NCBI RefSeq assembly: GCF_037975245.1
Contig: NC_092574.1
Location: 24,394,713-24,458,712, forward strand
Source: Apostichopus japonicus
Lineage: Eukaryota; Echinodermata; Holothuroidea; Aspidochirotida; Stichopodidae
Length of the DNA stretch: 64,000 nt
Direction: 5' to 3'
In this document: positions 37,215-52,769 of the stretch, piece after piece
Position numbering within the stretch: the stretch's first letter is position 1
How the letters are laid out: every line of letters starts with the position of its first letter
The notes under the pieces: generated by a model
Seen by the model: the letters and a program-made list of their open reading frames with translations, nothing else
What the model was told of the DNA's origin: nothing
Database searches by the model: none
Made by a program: the position numbers and the translations under genes

Positions 37215-39009
37215 TCCGTAAACTATACACAGATGATCATTTCATTTATTTTCCTTAGTAATGTCTTAATTTTTAAAGAGAATTCCATAAATTCAATTTA
37301 AAGTCATTTCAACTCCATATTTATGCCCTCTTTTAATTTGTTCTTGTACCAAGCTAAGCCATATACATTTTATAACATTAAGATTTACAGTAGTTATTGT
37401 AAACTCCGTGTGTATCTGGGTTAATTTCCTCATGCTTATACCAGCCATACTGTCCTCTTTTATCATTCTTCCCAAGTACTCGTACTGACAGTATGAACAG
37501 TTCTTTGCCCTTATTCTGATAGAAACATTTATATACTGCTGATATTATCAGTACGAGTGCTTTGAAACATAACATGAGTGTATAGAGACTTATTAGGTTT
37601 AAATCCAACCTAAACTGGGACGAAAGTCATAAATGTGCACAATTTTCACTTCTTCATTAGTTGATCTGTAACTTGACCAGAAAGTATAGGAGAACCCCCC
37701 CCCCCCCAAAAAAAAAGAAGGTTCATAATATAATCGTATAGTTAAGCCATACAATTAAGGATATATCCAAGGTAAAGTTTGGATTGCGACTCAACTCACA
37801 ATCAAATACATTAACTTGTAACCTTATATTCACTTAGCAATTCCAGCTTTCAACATTGTGAATAGGCCTCAAAACTTCTTGTTCACCTAACCATGAATCG
37901 ACAGTCATGCAAGAATTGCTTCAACACAATAACGACATCTTTTGGTTTAAGTTAGGCGCATTGTTAGCTTTATGATATATTATGGTATACTAAACTTAGA
38001 CATTATATGTTTATTGTGAATGACGGTATTGTTTGCTCGCACGTAACTATAGTTTTACAAAAGGAATTTTTAACACGATTCAATTTAGCCCATGTCTGAC
38101 CTTGTGTCCAATTTATTTACAGTTTAACGTATACACCGTATAGTACATATTGATATAGTGTTTCTGCATGGAAACTCACTTCCTTCTAGTGAGTCTACAA
38201 TCAAACAGTTATTTCACCTTGAATATATTTTAGAAATGATATGTACTTTTCTTAAACGTTCCCACTGCTTGGTGTCGAATTGACCCGTTGTTATATTATC
38301 ACAAACATGTTAAATTACCCATTTAATGATGTAATTTCATATACTTATGTCATCATATGACCAAATGTCCCACAAAGCTGACCTCATCACGCTTAGTTTA
38401 AGTATTTCGCGCAATACGTACCAACGTGAAACGGAACAGTCACCACATTACTCGGAACCTGTATTCGTAACCTGTATTCGTGTGCGCCTTTATTTGCCGT
38501 TACCTTGACTTCGTTACAGGAGGATTTGAAGAGAAATGGATACTTATTCGTGGTAAGGGAGTTTTATCAGCGACTATACTAGTTTTCAAAATTGGAAATG
38601 ATGATATTCATGCCCCCCCCCATTTTTTCTAAACAGATCCAAAGTGGTTTATTTACGTTCGGAAAATACGGCCAAAATTCCATTACCACTCTTTTTTTTG
38701 TGCCTTTTGTTAATAAAGATTAAACACCTTTCTTTCATCAAATTCAGTTAGTACCAGACATATATTGGTTAATGACTGTGAAATCGACATTCGAAGTTTA
38801 CCTAATTAAATATTAATGAAGAGTGATGTCAAGAAACCCCGTGCATGTTCTACAAGAATAGAAAGCGCTTTTCGCACCGCTGGGGACTGACAATTTGTTC
38901 ATGCGTGACGCACTCTTGGGCACCAGTTAAGGAAGCAATAGTCACAGTCATAGCGTACGGTACCTTCTGACACAACAACATCACTCAGTAATATGAAGTC
39001 GAACTGACA

Positions 39010-41872
39010 ATGGAGGATCACACAAACTTGGTAAAAGATGGTAAGTCATCTGATTTAATATCAGACTTGATTAATTAACAAACAATAATAATTTCATCCA
39101 ACAGTGTTTTCTTTAACACAATGGACTAAATGTTTGAACTTAACTTACGTTCTTATGCTTTTGTCCCTGTTTTACAGACCAACTTCAGATTGACGAGCCG
39201 CGACAGTATCCCGGACCACAATATCCCGGACCACAACATCTCGGAAGTACCAACACCGTGATTACGGCACAACCGGTACCACATGTACCTCTGGTAATAT
39301 GTTTTTTATTACATTCTGAAAGCTTTATTTGTTTCAGCAAAAAATCGAATTCAGAAATATTTCGTAAATATCTCTTCAATTTCCTTTGACACTACTTCTG
39401 ACTGATAGTTGCTTAACGTGTTAAATGGATCTATTTACAGTGTTATTGACTAGAGTCAATGACTGTGTACTCGAGTCAGACTCGAGTTACATTTTGTTAC
39501 TCGACTTCAGATAATCAGATAGTCAGTAGTGACAAAACTTGACTTGACTTAGCTATAAAATCATATGACTTTTGACTAGGGTTGAATATATTTGACTTGT
39601 TGACATTTCCAGAGTAGACGCTAACAAATTGTTTTACACCAAGAAAATGGAAAGAAAGGCTAAGTAAGAGAAGATCGAAACAAACATTCAATGTTTCTCT
39701 TACCTTCCACGACACAATGGGAGACATATGTCGTTTATTGCGCCTCAAAGTGTAGTCATTTTGTTTGGTATTAACTACCACGACATAACTACAAGTATCG
39801 ATATGTTAGAGGGGATGGCGTATGATGTGACGTCACAAACAAATCGAGGATGGAGAAAAAAGATACAATTATGAGAAAAAAAGACGATATGGCATCAGTT
39901 AATAATTTAATGTTATAATTATTAATATTTCTATGGTATGGTATGTTCTGATGATTCGCTAACTAGGTTTGCATGTACTATATTAGCTACATTAAGCATA
40001 AAATGAATAGGCGAAATTGAGTATCCCTTCCCTTGGCGAAATGATGTATTGAATGTTTCAACTTTGTGTTAGTATGTGTAACGAGTTATAAAAATATGAG
40101 TCGATTTTAATTTATGGTAGTGTGTAAGTTTAGATTAGGAGAACCTGCCCGTCAACCTCCCCCCCACCCTGCCCCACCACCATCACCTCCGATGGTACAA
40201 TATGAGTTATGTTGGCTGTACAGAGTTAGTAACTGTCGTCAGACAACGATCATGTTTCATGACTTTACTGTAACTTATGCCATTCATTCATGTTCTGTAT
40301 CGAGAGATGGAGATATAGAGAGTGGGGGAGAGGTTACAGTACAAGTTTTAAAATAACGTTCAATTGCTGTCTAATGCAAATGACTAAATTTGTAGAATTT
40401 ACTCGTCTCATAGCATTGCAACTGGAGCTCACGAAGCAGGTCAACCATAGGACCGATATCATTACTTCACCAAGATGCAGCCTTTTTGTATTTGAGCTGG
40501 TTGATTTCTGTTAAGGCTATACCTCTATGTAGTGCACATGACTTTAGTTACTGCTATAGTTGGCTTGTGTCTCAACTTACAATCAATGAATCTTGTGATC
40601 AAACTTGTGATTTGATATGTCTTGACTTGTGACTTAGATTGGCTTGCGATAAAATCAATTGACTTGTGAGTTGGTGACTTGACTGAACTTCATTTTCGAA
40701 AATCAGACGAATTGTCACATGACTTAACAAACCCGAAAGAGGGACAAAACTGTAAGATTTATAAGATATGGAACTGATACGTCTACAATGTGCAAAATAT
40801 ATGCACCTTATATTTACTTAGCAATTCCAGTTTCCAACAATGTGGAAAGGCTTCAAACTTCCTTGTGCACCTTACCATGAACAGTCATGCAAGAGTTGCT
40901 CAACATAATAACAACTTGTTAAATGCACCCAACCATAAGTCAACAGTCATGCAAGGTTTGCTCAACATCAAAACAATTTGATTATTTATAATCTATGACT
41001 ATTATCAGCCACAATACATCGGCACAAAGCTCTCAATAATAAATAGAAAACAATTACTCTATTAAAAAGTGAACAGTTTTTTTCTGTTTCGTTTGTTTTA
41101 CAGATTATTCGTAGCCCGGTAGATTCAAAAGTGATATCTTCCATTAAGACCAAGGCCATATTGTCCTTGGTTATGTCCATCGTGTTATCTTTGTGCCTCT
41201 GGCCGTTGTTCTGCACCATTCCGGCCATAATATTGGCTATTTTGGTCAGTATTCTGAAGATAATTTATAGATTACGGCTGTTTGTATTATATAACGGTAT
41301 ACATGTGACTGTTAGTTTGAAACAGCGTCGACTAGTATGTCGCCTGTTAATGTTAGTTTGACCAATCCAATCGAGTATAACTCTAAATAATTTTACATCC
41401 CATGATGTAAGTTTTTACCATGACACCCTTTGTTTCCGTCGATTACAATTTTTCTTACATTTCTATCATTCAGGTAGTATGTTTCCCCCTTTGCGTGTTA
41501 TTTATTCTAATACGAACAAGTGTCTGAAAACGATAGAGATGTTAGAAACGAATGGCAACCACTGTAATTAATATTGCAAGTTTTAACATCCTCAGCACTA
41601 AGGCAATACGGATGGCCGTTAAGCAACACTGACTAATAAATATATTTAAAAGTCCCCAAGAGTGTCTCAGGTAATGTATAACATTGCTCGCATGTTATTT
41701 ATTTTCGCTTTCTCCGTCATTTCTACAGGCTTTGACTGGAATCGACACCAACATATACCATGCTGCGGACAACGCAAAGCACGCAGCCACCCTGACATGC
41801 GTAGCACTTGGAACTGCCTTGATTCTGATTATAATTGGCGCCATTTATAACGTCAGCAACGGTTACTACTAA
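39010..41872 (+). CDS. Dispanin/CD225-like two-TM protein, gene B
   Basis: Exons 39010-39040 (MEDHTNLVKD), 39178-39293, 41104-41244 and 41729-41872 join with GT-AG borders and phases 1, 0, 0, giving 143 residues. The proline-rich exon has only two QYPGP repeats (four in A and C). Exon 3 encodes ISSIKTKAILSLVMSIVLS, then LCLWPLFC and TIPAIILAIL. Exon 4 encodes ALTGIDTNIYHAADNAKHAA and a hydrophobic stretch ending NGYY. It is the most diverged paralogue, especially in exon 4, yet has no stop or frameshift, which argues for retained function. AATAAA lies 8 nt after the stop. CD225/dispanin membership is from the two hydrophobic segments and loop pattern, as for gene A. Confidence 0.82.
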
Positions 41873-41879
41873 AATGGAA

Positions 41880-41885
41880 AATAAA
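41880..41885 (+). terminator. Polyadenylation signal of gene B
   Basis: AATAAA starts 8 nt downstream of the TAA stop, at the same relative position as in gene A. Confidence 0.6.
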
Positions 41886-42015
41886 GGTATCATGTAGAAT
41901 CAAATAGTTTAAGTTTACACAGAAATGTTTTTACTCTTAAAGCTGTTTTGCTTCATACTATCGATATTTTGTATATCGAAAATGTATACATTTATAACAA
42001 CGACATACTGCTATA

Positions 42016-42660
42016 TTTCGGAGTGGTTACCACTCCATCGTCAGGCAATTGTATAAGATCAATTAAATACAAGGGCTAATATACATCCGAAGACGACAAT
42101 AGTGATAAGCATGAGTGATTTTTTTTTTCATCTTTCTTTCTTATTCTAAACTAGGAATGATTAGGACAACCAGCAATTTTTTTAGTGAATTTTTAAACTA
42201 GGAATGAATAGAACAACCAGCAATAAAAAGTAAATAGGGATTAGAATAGCTCCAACCCGTAGCTCGCTACATTTCTATTTAAGTCAGCATTTAAGTCTTT
42301 TATTATGAGACTCTCTTTAATCTCCCTCCTGAACCACTGGGGTGCATTACCAATAGCGGCACAATGGTCAACAAACGTAGGTAGATTATGTTTGTGCGCA
42401 GTACAATGAAGGTTAATAGCGCCTTTCTGACCACCAAAGGAGCTCATCAGATGTTCTTTGAATCTATCCTCAAGCCGTCTATTGGTTTCTCCGACATAAA
42501 AGGAATCACAGTCTGGACAGTTTATCCAATATACAACATTGTTGGCATAATCTAACTTATAGGCATCCTTGAAATTGAACAAAGCAGAGATTTTCTTTTG
42601 CAGAAAAATTATTTTGATATGTATATTGTCATTACACAACTCCTTAATGTAACTACCTTA
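42016..42660 (-). pseudogene. Penelope-like element PLE-3, GIY-YIG end
   Basis: The minus-strand frame 42639-42241 gives LDYANNVVYWINCPDCDSF, then YVGETNRRLEDRFKEHL, a GIY-YIG nuclease with a CPDC pair, and ends GLELF. The N-terminal RT is absent. Downstream at 42044-42016 (minus) is CTGACGA, a stem GGAGTGG/CCACTCC with a three-base loop, then GAAA. It is present only in the inverted arm, so it inserted there after that arm split from copies A and C, or was lost from them. It is unlike PLE-1 and PLE-2 in sequence. Confidence 0.87.
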
Positions 42661-42799
42661 AGTCTTAGCGAGTTTATCACTGCTGGGGCCACAGTATGGT
42701 AATTTAACATAAACAAATATATATGTATATATATATAACGGTGGAGGCTGGAAGTTTTTTCACTGTTCTGGATTTTACAACTCATTACGTTTTCAATTA

Positions 42800-45040
42800 T
42801 ATATTCATTTGCCTTTATCGTTTACCTACATTTCATTAACTAAAGTCTGTTCAAAGATAGAGCAATATGAAAAGTGGGATATACTAATTTTAGGTAAAGC
42901 ATTTTAAGAATATTCTGAGAAAAGTAGTGCTTCAACTTAGAAAAGATTGCAACATTTTTCGCCACAGTGTTTGCAATATTTGAAATATGTTCACACCAAG
43001 TAAGTTTACTATCAATGTATACTTCGAGAAACTTAGTACTATGTACATGCTTGATTGGCTTACTCTCCATTCAAATATTTTTTTTTCTAAGAAGAAGATT
43101 AACTTTTACTGAAAATAATGTAGCTGGTTTTATCAAGATTTAGTGATAGCTTTTTAATTAGTTGCAAACCAGTTGTAAAATTTATTATAACTCCCTGGAT
43201 ACTATGTCATGTAAATTATTTATATTATTGGATTCGAAAATATACTAATGTCATCTGCAAATAAATTAGTTTTTGAAATATTAGAGATATGACAGATATC
43301 ATTGATACGTATAATGAATACAAGTGGTCCTGATAATGAACCTCGAGGAACACCACAGCGGATTTCAGCATAGTCAGATAAGGTGTTCTTATACGAAGTA
43401 TTCTGTAAACGTTTCGATAAGTATAGCTGTCCATCCAGTTAAAGGGTTGGTCCTCTAATGCTGTAGAATGATACATTGTTTAGAATAATACATTGGTCAA
43501 TGGTTTCTAAAGCTAAGTTGATAGGTCTTAGAATATAAGAATACATGATTTCTTCTTATCAAGGCTATTGTATAATTTTTCAATGGCATCTGCAAGGGCA
43601 AGCTCAGTTGAGTGACCAGGGCGGAACCCATATTGTTCCTTGCATAGTATGTTATGAGCATGGAGGAAATTTATCATTCTGTTGGACATGAGACGTTCGA
43701 TACTTTTGGAAAAGCATGATAGAATAGAGATTGGTCGGTAGTTCTCGTAGATATTGGACTCCCCTTTCTCAAAAATGGGAAAGACCTTAGCAATTTTCAG
43801 CTTATCTGGGAATACCCCAGTGGTGAACGATATGTTACAGATTTGAGTAAGAGGGGTGACAATGAAAAGTCATACCTGCTTAACAATATCTTGCTTGAAA
43901 TCATCATACCAGGGAGTGTTCCATAACAACTCCCTGATCATACCCAGCTGCTTTCTTTGGCTTTAAGCAATGATTCACTACAAGTAAAAGGTCCTCCTCC
44001 CTGACATGGTAGGAGTTTCGCATACTATTATTACTATATATGGGGTTGTTTGATTTGACATATGATTGATTTTCTGGCAAGTGAGGGTTTAAGGTTAATG
44101 AAGAAATCGTTAAAGCCGTATGCAATTTCTTGATCGTCGCTGGTTTCGTGATCGCCGTCTTTGAAAACAGATGGGTACGATGATTTATTACGGTCTCACT
44201 CTAGAACCTCATTGATTACGTCCCAGGTATCATTTACACTATTGTTTCTATCTTTAAATTTGTTATCAAAATATAACCTTTAAGAGAAACTTATTGTGTG
44301 GTTTAACTTGATTCGGTACGCAACATAAGTTTCTTTATTACTATTTGGAGGAGCTTTTGATTATATTCTGTAAAGATGTTTTTTTCTTTTAATAGATTTA
44401 AGTTTATCCTTAGTAACCATGAATGTTTTCTCTTGCGTCTATTTCCTTTAGTAATTAATAGATGAGGAAAACACTTTTTGTAAATTAAATTAAAAGTGTT
44501 AAAGAATGAGATGTAAGCTGAATTAGTATCAACTTTAATTAACACCTCATTCCATGTGTCCTTCTCAATATCATCAATAAATTATGATATATTGTGTTTG
44601 TTAAAATTTCGTAAATGAAAGGGTTCATTTGTTTTGTTTGTCCTGTCAAGAATCTTTAGGAATATAGGCATATGATCACTTAAATCAGTAATGAGTATGC
44701 CTGTACTGAGTAAGAGAGGAATTAGCATTTGTTATAATGTTATCAATAACAGTAGCTACATTACTATTAAAACGAGTAGGTTTTGTTATCGTAGCATAAA
44801 AACCGTATTAGTACATAATGTTTAAAACATCTCTATAGACTTACTAAAATTGGACAAGTTAATGTTATAACCCCCCATAATAGCCTATACGCAGTACTCT
44901 TGTGATTGGTTATAGTGAGAACTATGTTTTCCATGCGTGTCTTAAAATCAGCCAATGAGCCATTTGGTGGTATGTACACTACACCGATGATGGAATTCTC
45001 ATTGTGGGGTGGGTTAACCTGATATCACTTTGTATTGAAG
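42800..45040 (-). pseudogene. LINE-B, inverted and uninterrupted copy
   Basis: This copy shows the order of the family without the 10.2-kb insertion. The endonuclease region is near 44900-44640. The linker with a YPSVFKDGDHETSDDQEI-like sequence is near 44190-44100, the empty TA site is at 43979-43980, RT motifs run from about 43960 to 43250, and the C-terminal RT part ends near 42840. Stops and frameshifts are frequent. It is flanked at 42740-42800 by the tail of the tRNA-headed SINE. Confidence 0.87.
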
Positions 45041-47559
45041 TCGGACTATAGCTGCTTATATCACTTAAGATGTATAGGCTATGACAGAAATCCTTTCCAC
45101 CAGATCTCCGACAGCCCAAATCCAACGAAGCAAATCAAGATACTTCGTGTACCGTAGGCCCAAGTCGCTTATTCCTCCCTTCGGATCTTAGAAACACATA
45201 CGGGGTGTTTAGATAGAGATTAGGGTGAGCCGGGGACAAAACTCAATCCGCAAAAAAAAAAAAAAAAAAAAAAACCGGAGAAACGAATCGCCCCCAAAAT
45301 AGATCAATAATGTTTGACCGATTGAAATATTTCAACATGGCACTAACACAATGATGAACGGGCTCCGCTGTACTGAGTTATTTGAGATCCATAGCACGGT
45401 TAAGGATAATATCTTCAAATGTTCTTTAATCTTTATCTGGCGTCTTCATTAAAAAAGTTAAGAAAAAAAAGGAGGATAAAACGGAAGACGAGAGACCGTG
45501 AAAATGAAGGCGAGTGAGAGAGAAAATGAAATATTTGATGGGATGATATGGTTTAATGTACAATACGTGTAGACATTTGATATGTATCAAAAACATTGAT
45601 AGCTACAAGCACTAAAATGGAGAACATATTCCTGTTTCATGTATTTATTGTATTATTTCGTTTTGAGTAAGAGAAACTCGGTTTATGTTTTTTTGTTGTT
45701 GTTGAAAGGAGGGTATATTTATCAGCTAGTAATTTCTTTCTTGATATTGCTTTGTAACTGTTGACCGTGTTCTATAGACTTTTATCACAACCGAAAGTTA
45801 ACTCACTCTTTAAATAAGATTTAACAGGTTATCATATTATGAGATTTTAGAGAATCCAAGAAAATATGAGCATATATTTATCATCTTATCCGACGGAATT
45901 TGTATTCGTGGATGTTAGAACGTGATTATACCGGAAACCGCAAACGACGATGTTTATAAAACCGAATTACGTCCACATACATATTTGTCTTCCAGTTTGT
46001 CGTTTCTTGTACTCAGTTATGAATTTTGATGACATTTCAAATCTCTGAAGTGTCCCTCAGATTCCATTTTTTCAATTCGTTTTATAATAGACAATTCGCC
46101 TGGGATTTGTTTTTATCGTTCAGAAATCCCAAAGCAAATGTTTAATTTCCCAAGTCACCATTTTTGTATTGCATTTGTAAATATTTTCACTACCTGTACG
46201 TCGCACACTAAATAATATTACGTTATGAGAGACATAGAGAGAGAGTGAAAGAATATGACAAAGAAATTGCATCATAATATCTGCATGAATCAGTGACATA
46301 TTGGTCCATAAAATTATGCCAATTGCATCTAGATATGAATATCGCTGACATAATAATATATCACCATAGCAACACTAATTTCGGTCCTTTCTTTCTGTTA
46401 CTTTTGAGAATCATAATTCAATGGGACACCAATTTTCATTACTTTTGAGAGTAACAGATTTTTTTTGTTATCTAATTTGTTCTTGAACCGTTTGCCGAAC
46501 GTTATTTTAACATTCAATTACGCCAAAGGAAGCAATTTCTCGACCAGATATGATTTAATTATGTTACAATTCAATTATTTAATTGGAACAATAACTGTTT
46601 CGAATAAAAAACACTTTTCTAAATTTGGTCGTAACTTCCGGAAATATAATAACTTTTAGGGAAAGATAGAAGAAGAAGACGAAGAAGAAGAAGAAATAAA
46701 AATAAAAATAACCTGTCAGCCTTTGCTGGAAGGTGGCTAACAGGCTATCAAAAATATCACATCATAGATACATTGAACAGCAGCAAAAAGTTGGCACAAT
46801 AAAATTACAAATAAGGAAAATGTGAACGTGGTAAAAAAAAAACAACACATGCACACAATGAAGACAAAAAATTAATAAAAGACAATTAATTCAAACTGGA
46901 TTTTTTTTTGCGATGGATAAATATAATTTCTAAAGACATGGAAGTAGAGATATGGCTTCTATTGATTTCTAAAGCAAGAGAGAAATGTGATCAACCGAAG
47001 AAATCTTATTTGTGGTCACGTGATTAATTGAAACACATTTCAGGCAAATTGTTACCTTTAAGAGAGAGAAGCAGAGAAGATAGAGATTGACAGAAAGAGA
47101 GAGAGAGAGAGAGAGAGGTGAGTGGAGAGAGAGGCGGAGAGAGAGATGAAGAGCTTTAAGAGAGCGAAAGAGCAAAAGAGAACATAATGATATTAAAGAT
47201 GAACATGATTGTATAGATTAAACCAGCTGGAAGCGTTTACTTATTAAAATTAGATGTCTTCTTTCCACCGCTATCATTCAATCATTCAGTTGGAAATATT
47301 TCTCGCAAATTATCAGGAAATATTGTCTCCTCTCCAAGACAAGAATAAAACTAACGATATACGACTTTTATATATTTATTTATTTGTCTTTTGGATGCGA
47401 AATAGGCTAAATGTATTTTCCGCTCTGAAAAATGTCGGCAGCTTATATACGTGGTGATGAATGTGTTGAAATTATGCCCTGCTTTTCTGTAGATTTAAAG
47501 CATGCTTGGGGGAGGGGGTTGGTTGGTTGCTTCATCAATTTCTGACGAGTTTTACTAAA

Positions 47560-47561
<2 letters not shown>

Positions 47562-47646
<85 letters not shown>
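47562..47646. repeat. (TA)n microsatellite, 85 bp
   Basis: At the corresponding place in copy 1 the array is only 23 bp (2751-2773), so it expanded or contracted since duplication. Confidence 0.97.
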
Positions 47647-47650
<4 letters not shown>

Positions 47651-49000
47651 GTTGCTAATAAATATGATTTCATTTGTTCAAACAACATAAGCTGATTATT
47701 TCACCAAATGAAAACTATGATTATTCGTAGTGAGTACGGTAAAGAAAGACACATTTCGAAACTGACTTTTTGCTCGCAAGGTTACTAATGTCCAGCTTGC
47801 TTTAAACATACGCAAAGAGAGGGGAAAGCAGGTCGAAAATATAAACGGAAAAACAATTCTCGAAATTTAGACTATATAGTCAAGCTTTATGGGTTACATT
47901 GAGAAAGAAGTTTGCATCGATATGGTATCGAAAATATATCAAACTCAACTCGAAAAGCTATTTTATGTGCATCTCTTCATAAAATATTTTAATTCCTAAC
48001 TCAGATTGTCCTTGCAAGTTATTCGTTTTTGCGGGTGAGGTCACGTGTGTCATAACGATGCTACACAAGGGTAGAAAGGTTTTATGCAGTATTATGATAG
48101 TAATTCCAATCCTCCCCCCGTCTCTCTTATACCACCCTTCCTTGAAGAAGACCTTCCTTCGAATCCATGTGTAAATAATTCTGAAGGAGTGAAGGAAAAA
48201 AAAATAGAAACCCTCTCTTCCATCACCCGCCCCACCCTCCCCCTCCCCTCCACCTCGTTTTGCCACCCTTAACAATATTTCATCGTGCTCGTCAGGCAAG
48301 GAGGCATGTCATAATGCAATTTGTTCTAGAAAAACGTGGAATAAAGAAATTCTCCCATGTCAGATCGTACACACATTAAACACATATATACCCCCCAAAT
48401 TTATATGTTCCCGTGAAGCTTCAAACAACCGGAGACCGGAATGCAGGATCTCATGAGTTTCTGGTACGAGATACGAAATAAACCCCATGAAACTCATGTC
48501 GACTTATCACATAGGCCGTATTTAATATAGTCTTGGTTTTGACAAACATTGTATAAATGTCACCGCGTATGGGCGTTTACTTACAATAATACATGGTATG
48601 TGCTTCAAGGTACAATCCACGCACGGTTGAAGCTTATGTACGCCATACGGTACATTTCGTGCGAGTGGTAACGTGGACTGCATAATCAAAAATTTTACAT
48701 GGAAGTCATGTGTTGATTATACATATATGCGAAGTTTCAAGTATGGTACGTAGTAGATGAATTCAATTATTTCACACGGTGTAGGATTGAGAAAGGGAAT
48801 TTAGTGACCTCCCCCACCAGTTGCTAGATATCTGCTAAAATGGCCACAGTGTTTGAACAATTACTATACACACTACGTTCATTTCGCTGATACTTTATAC
48901 GAAGAGATATAGAGAGGGAGGGAGGGAGGGGGGCATTTGAGCTATAGCCATGTTTCTGTAATAATTTTGGTTTTATTCAAGATCAAAATATTCTAAATCT

Positions 49001-49239
49001 TAAAAGATGCAAAAGTGGTATAGAAACAAAGCCTGGACTGATAGCAAAGTCGCCCAGGAAAGAAACTGGACACGAAAACCAAACTACAGAACGACTGATC
49101 CGCTCTTCAACCCCAGTCCCCTTGCATCGGGACTGTGACTGTGTGATCATTGTCGGGTGTGCATCACCATTCCCATCGAAGGGGAACAGATACTACAGAG
49201 TATCTTAGCTAAAAATGCCGAGAAGCGATGTACGTGTTG
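49001..49239 (-). mobile_element. U2 snRNA-headed SINE-like element, block I copy 2
   Basis: Paralogous to 5031-5259, at the same position in the duplicated block, so it was present before duplication. On the minus strand it starts ATCGCTTCTCGGC at 49239 and has the branch-site segment GTAGTATCTGTTCC and the GCCCAGT/CCTGGGC-type hairpin, here with one mismatch. Confidence 0.7.
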
Positions 49240-49375
49240 TATGTGTGTAAGTGTGTGTGTGTGACGCCTGGCTTGTAAACACGGTATCTCAAGTAGGGAA
49301 GCTTGGAACAATCTAATATTTGGTGCATATGAGTACCACATTGAGTAGATGTGCCCTATTTTTTTGTTGCATGTG

Positions 49376-50980
49376 AAGGTCACCAAACGTCAGTTAGAGC
49401 CAAAAACCAAAATATTAAAACAAGCAATAACTCCCATTGACAGGATCCGACATGGATGATATTTTGGGACCAGTTGTGAATGGGGTAAGGGATTACTTCA
49501 AAACATAACGGTCATGTGATCCAAGGTCAACAAAGGTCAATCAAGGGTCAAAAACTAGTATTTTTGCAATAACTTGAGAACCAAATGTCCGTCAACATTG
49601 GGAGTTACGCTATTGTTATCAGGGAGTCGACCCGCATCTAGATGACCTTTGACCTCAGGTTGACCTCCGGTGACCTTAATCAGTTTGTTGGGTTATTTGA
49701 ATTTTCGTGGCAATAATCGGATCTCAAAGGTACCTTCCGATCAAAATGGTCCATAGTTGACCCCTGTGCGACCTTCGTGTGCTTTTTGGAATCAGTCAAA
49801 CTACATCTGACCGCGAGGTCAAAAGGTCAAACCTCGAAAAATATGCTCATTTTAGGAGATGCGGGGCAAAACAAAACAAAGAAAAAATTGTCAATATGTT
49901 GATATATGATAGAGCTCTTTGTGCTATATATAGGAACCAACTTCCGCTTCAATCGGACACCCAGTTCTCAAGTTATGGGGAGCCAAAGGTTGGTTTTGAT
50001 ACATTTCTAGCAATAGCATTATGTGTGTACATTGTAGGCCAAACAAATTTTAGGACAGAGTGCACCTCATCAAGAGGAACATTTTTGATACAAGCCATCA
50101 GGTCATCTAAGGTCATTCAAGGTTGATTATGTGCAAAACACTGCCAGCTTAAGCTAATTTTTGCAACAACTTCTAGTCACGAAGTCTGACATGGCTGTTA
50201 TATTAGGAAAAGTTGTGAATGAAGTGGGGGCACATTTTCCAAAATAACCGTGATGTGATCCAAGGTCACCAAAGGTCATTTATCGGTCAAAATGTGTTTT
50301 TTCTGAATAACTTGTGAAACTACCACTGACAGGGTCCGAAATGGTTGATATTTTGGGACTAGTTGTGAATGGGGTAAGTGATCATTTCCAAACATAACGG
50401 AAATATGATCCAAGGTCAACAAAGGTCAGTTAGGGGTCAAAATATAGTATTTTTGCAATAACTTGAGAACCAAATGTCCACCAAGGTCGGGATTTTAGGA
50501 CAGAGTGCAAATCATCAAGGGGAACATTTGTGATAAAAACCATTAGGTCATCCAAGGTCATTCAAGGTTGCTTATGTGCAAAAAACTGCCAAATTATGTT
50601 ACGTTTTGCAACAACTTCTAGTCACGAAGTCTGACATGGCTGATATATTGGGACAAGTTGTGAATGAATTAGTAGCACGTTTTCTAATATAATCGTGATG
50701 TGATCTAAGGTCACCAAAGGTCAATTATGGGTCAAAATGTGTAGTTTGGCAAATAACTTTTGAAACTACCGTTGACAGGGTCCGACATGGTTGATATTTG
50801 TGGACTAGTTGTGAATGGGGTAAGGGATCGTTTCAAAACATAACAGTCATGTGATCAAAGGTCAACAAAGGCCAATTAGGGGTCAAAAACTAGTATTTTT
50901 GCAATAACTTGAGAACCAAATGTCCATCAAGGTTGGGAGTTACGCTATTGTAATACAATAGTCGAACTGCATTTGGGAGA
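49376..50980. repeat. AGGTCA-rich ~445-bp tandem repeat
   Basis: Landmarks recur at about 445-bp spacing: TTTTGGGAC-type at 49461, 50350 and 50796, and GGAGTTACGC at 49601 and 50936 (1335 bp, three periods). Every unit has clusters of GGTCA half-sites at 4-6 bp spacing (AAGGTCAACAAAGGTCAA, then GGGGTCA), and the flanks hold TGACCTTTGACCTC. Copy 1 has about one unit. Confidence 0.85.
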
Positions 50981-51332
50981 CCTTTGACCTCAGGTTGACC
51001 TCCAGTGACCTGCATTAGCTTCTTTCAAGTTGATTCTTTGAAGTTTCGTGGGCATATTCCAATCTAACTTGTCCATAAGTGGACTCCTCTGCAACCTTAT
51101 TGTGCGAAGTTATTAGAGATTTGGTTTGGTTTTGTAATACTTAGTGTGTGGATTCATAACATTGAGTACAAGGACCCTATTGTTTTTGATGGAGGTGTGT
51201 ATAACCACGTACAGTAGACTGACCTGTGTTAGCATGCCATATTGTCATTGTAACAGCTAGTTCTGGTTATACTAACAAGCAGAATTCTAGTGCATTGAAG
51301 TCATCGAAACCTCAATGCATTTTGCATTCTGG

Positions 51333-52754
<1,422 letters not shown>

Positions 52755-52769
52755 TGTTTATGTCTATTT

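Larger units (their letters stand above)
37215..45051 (-). repeat. Inverted duplication arm with gene B
   Basis: Read on the minus strand, this arm matches the uninterrupted LINE-B (12540-13590 plus 23837-25000) and then 25040-30730 with gene A. It ends at 45051, immediately before block I copy 2. Divergence from copies A and C is greater than that between A and C. It lacks the hAT-like MITE and the 526-bp upstream insertion, and carries its own PLE-3 insertion near 42.0-42.7 kb. Confidence 0.9.
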
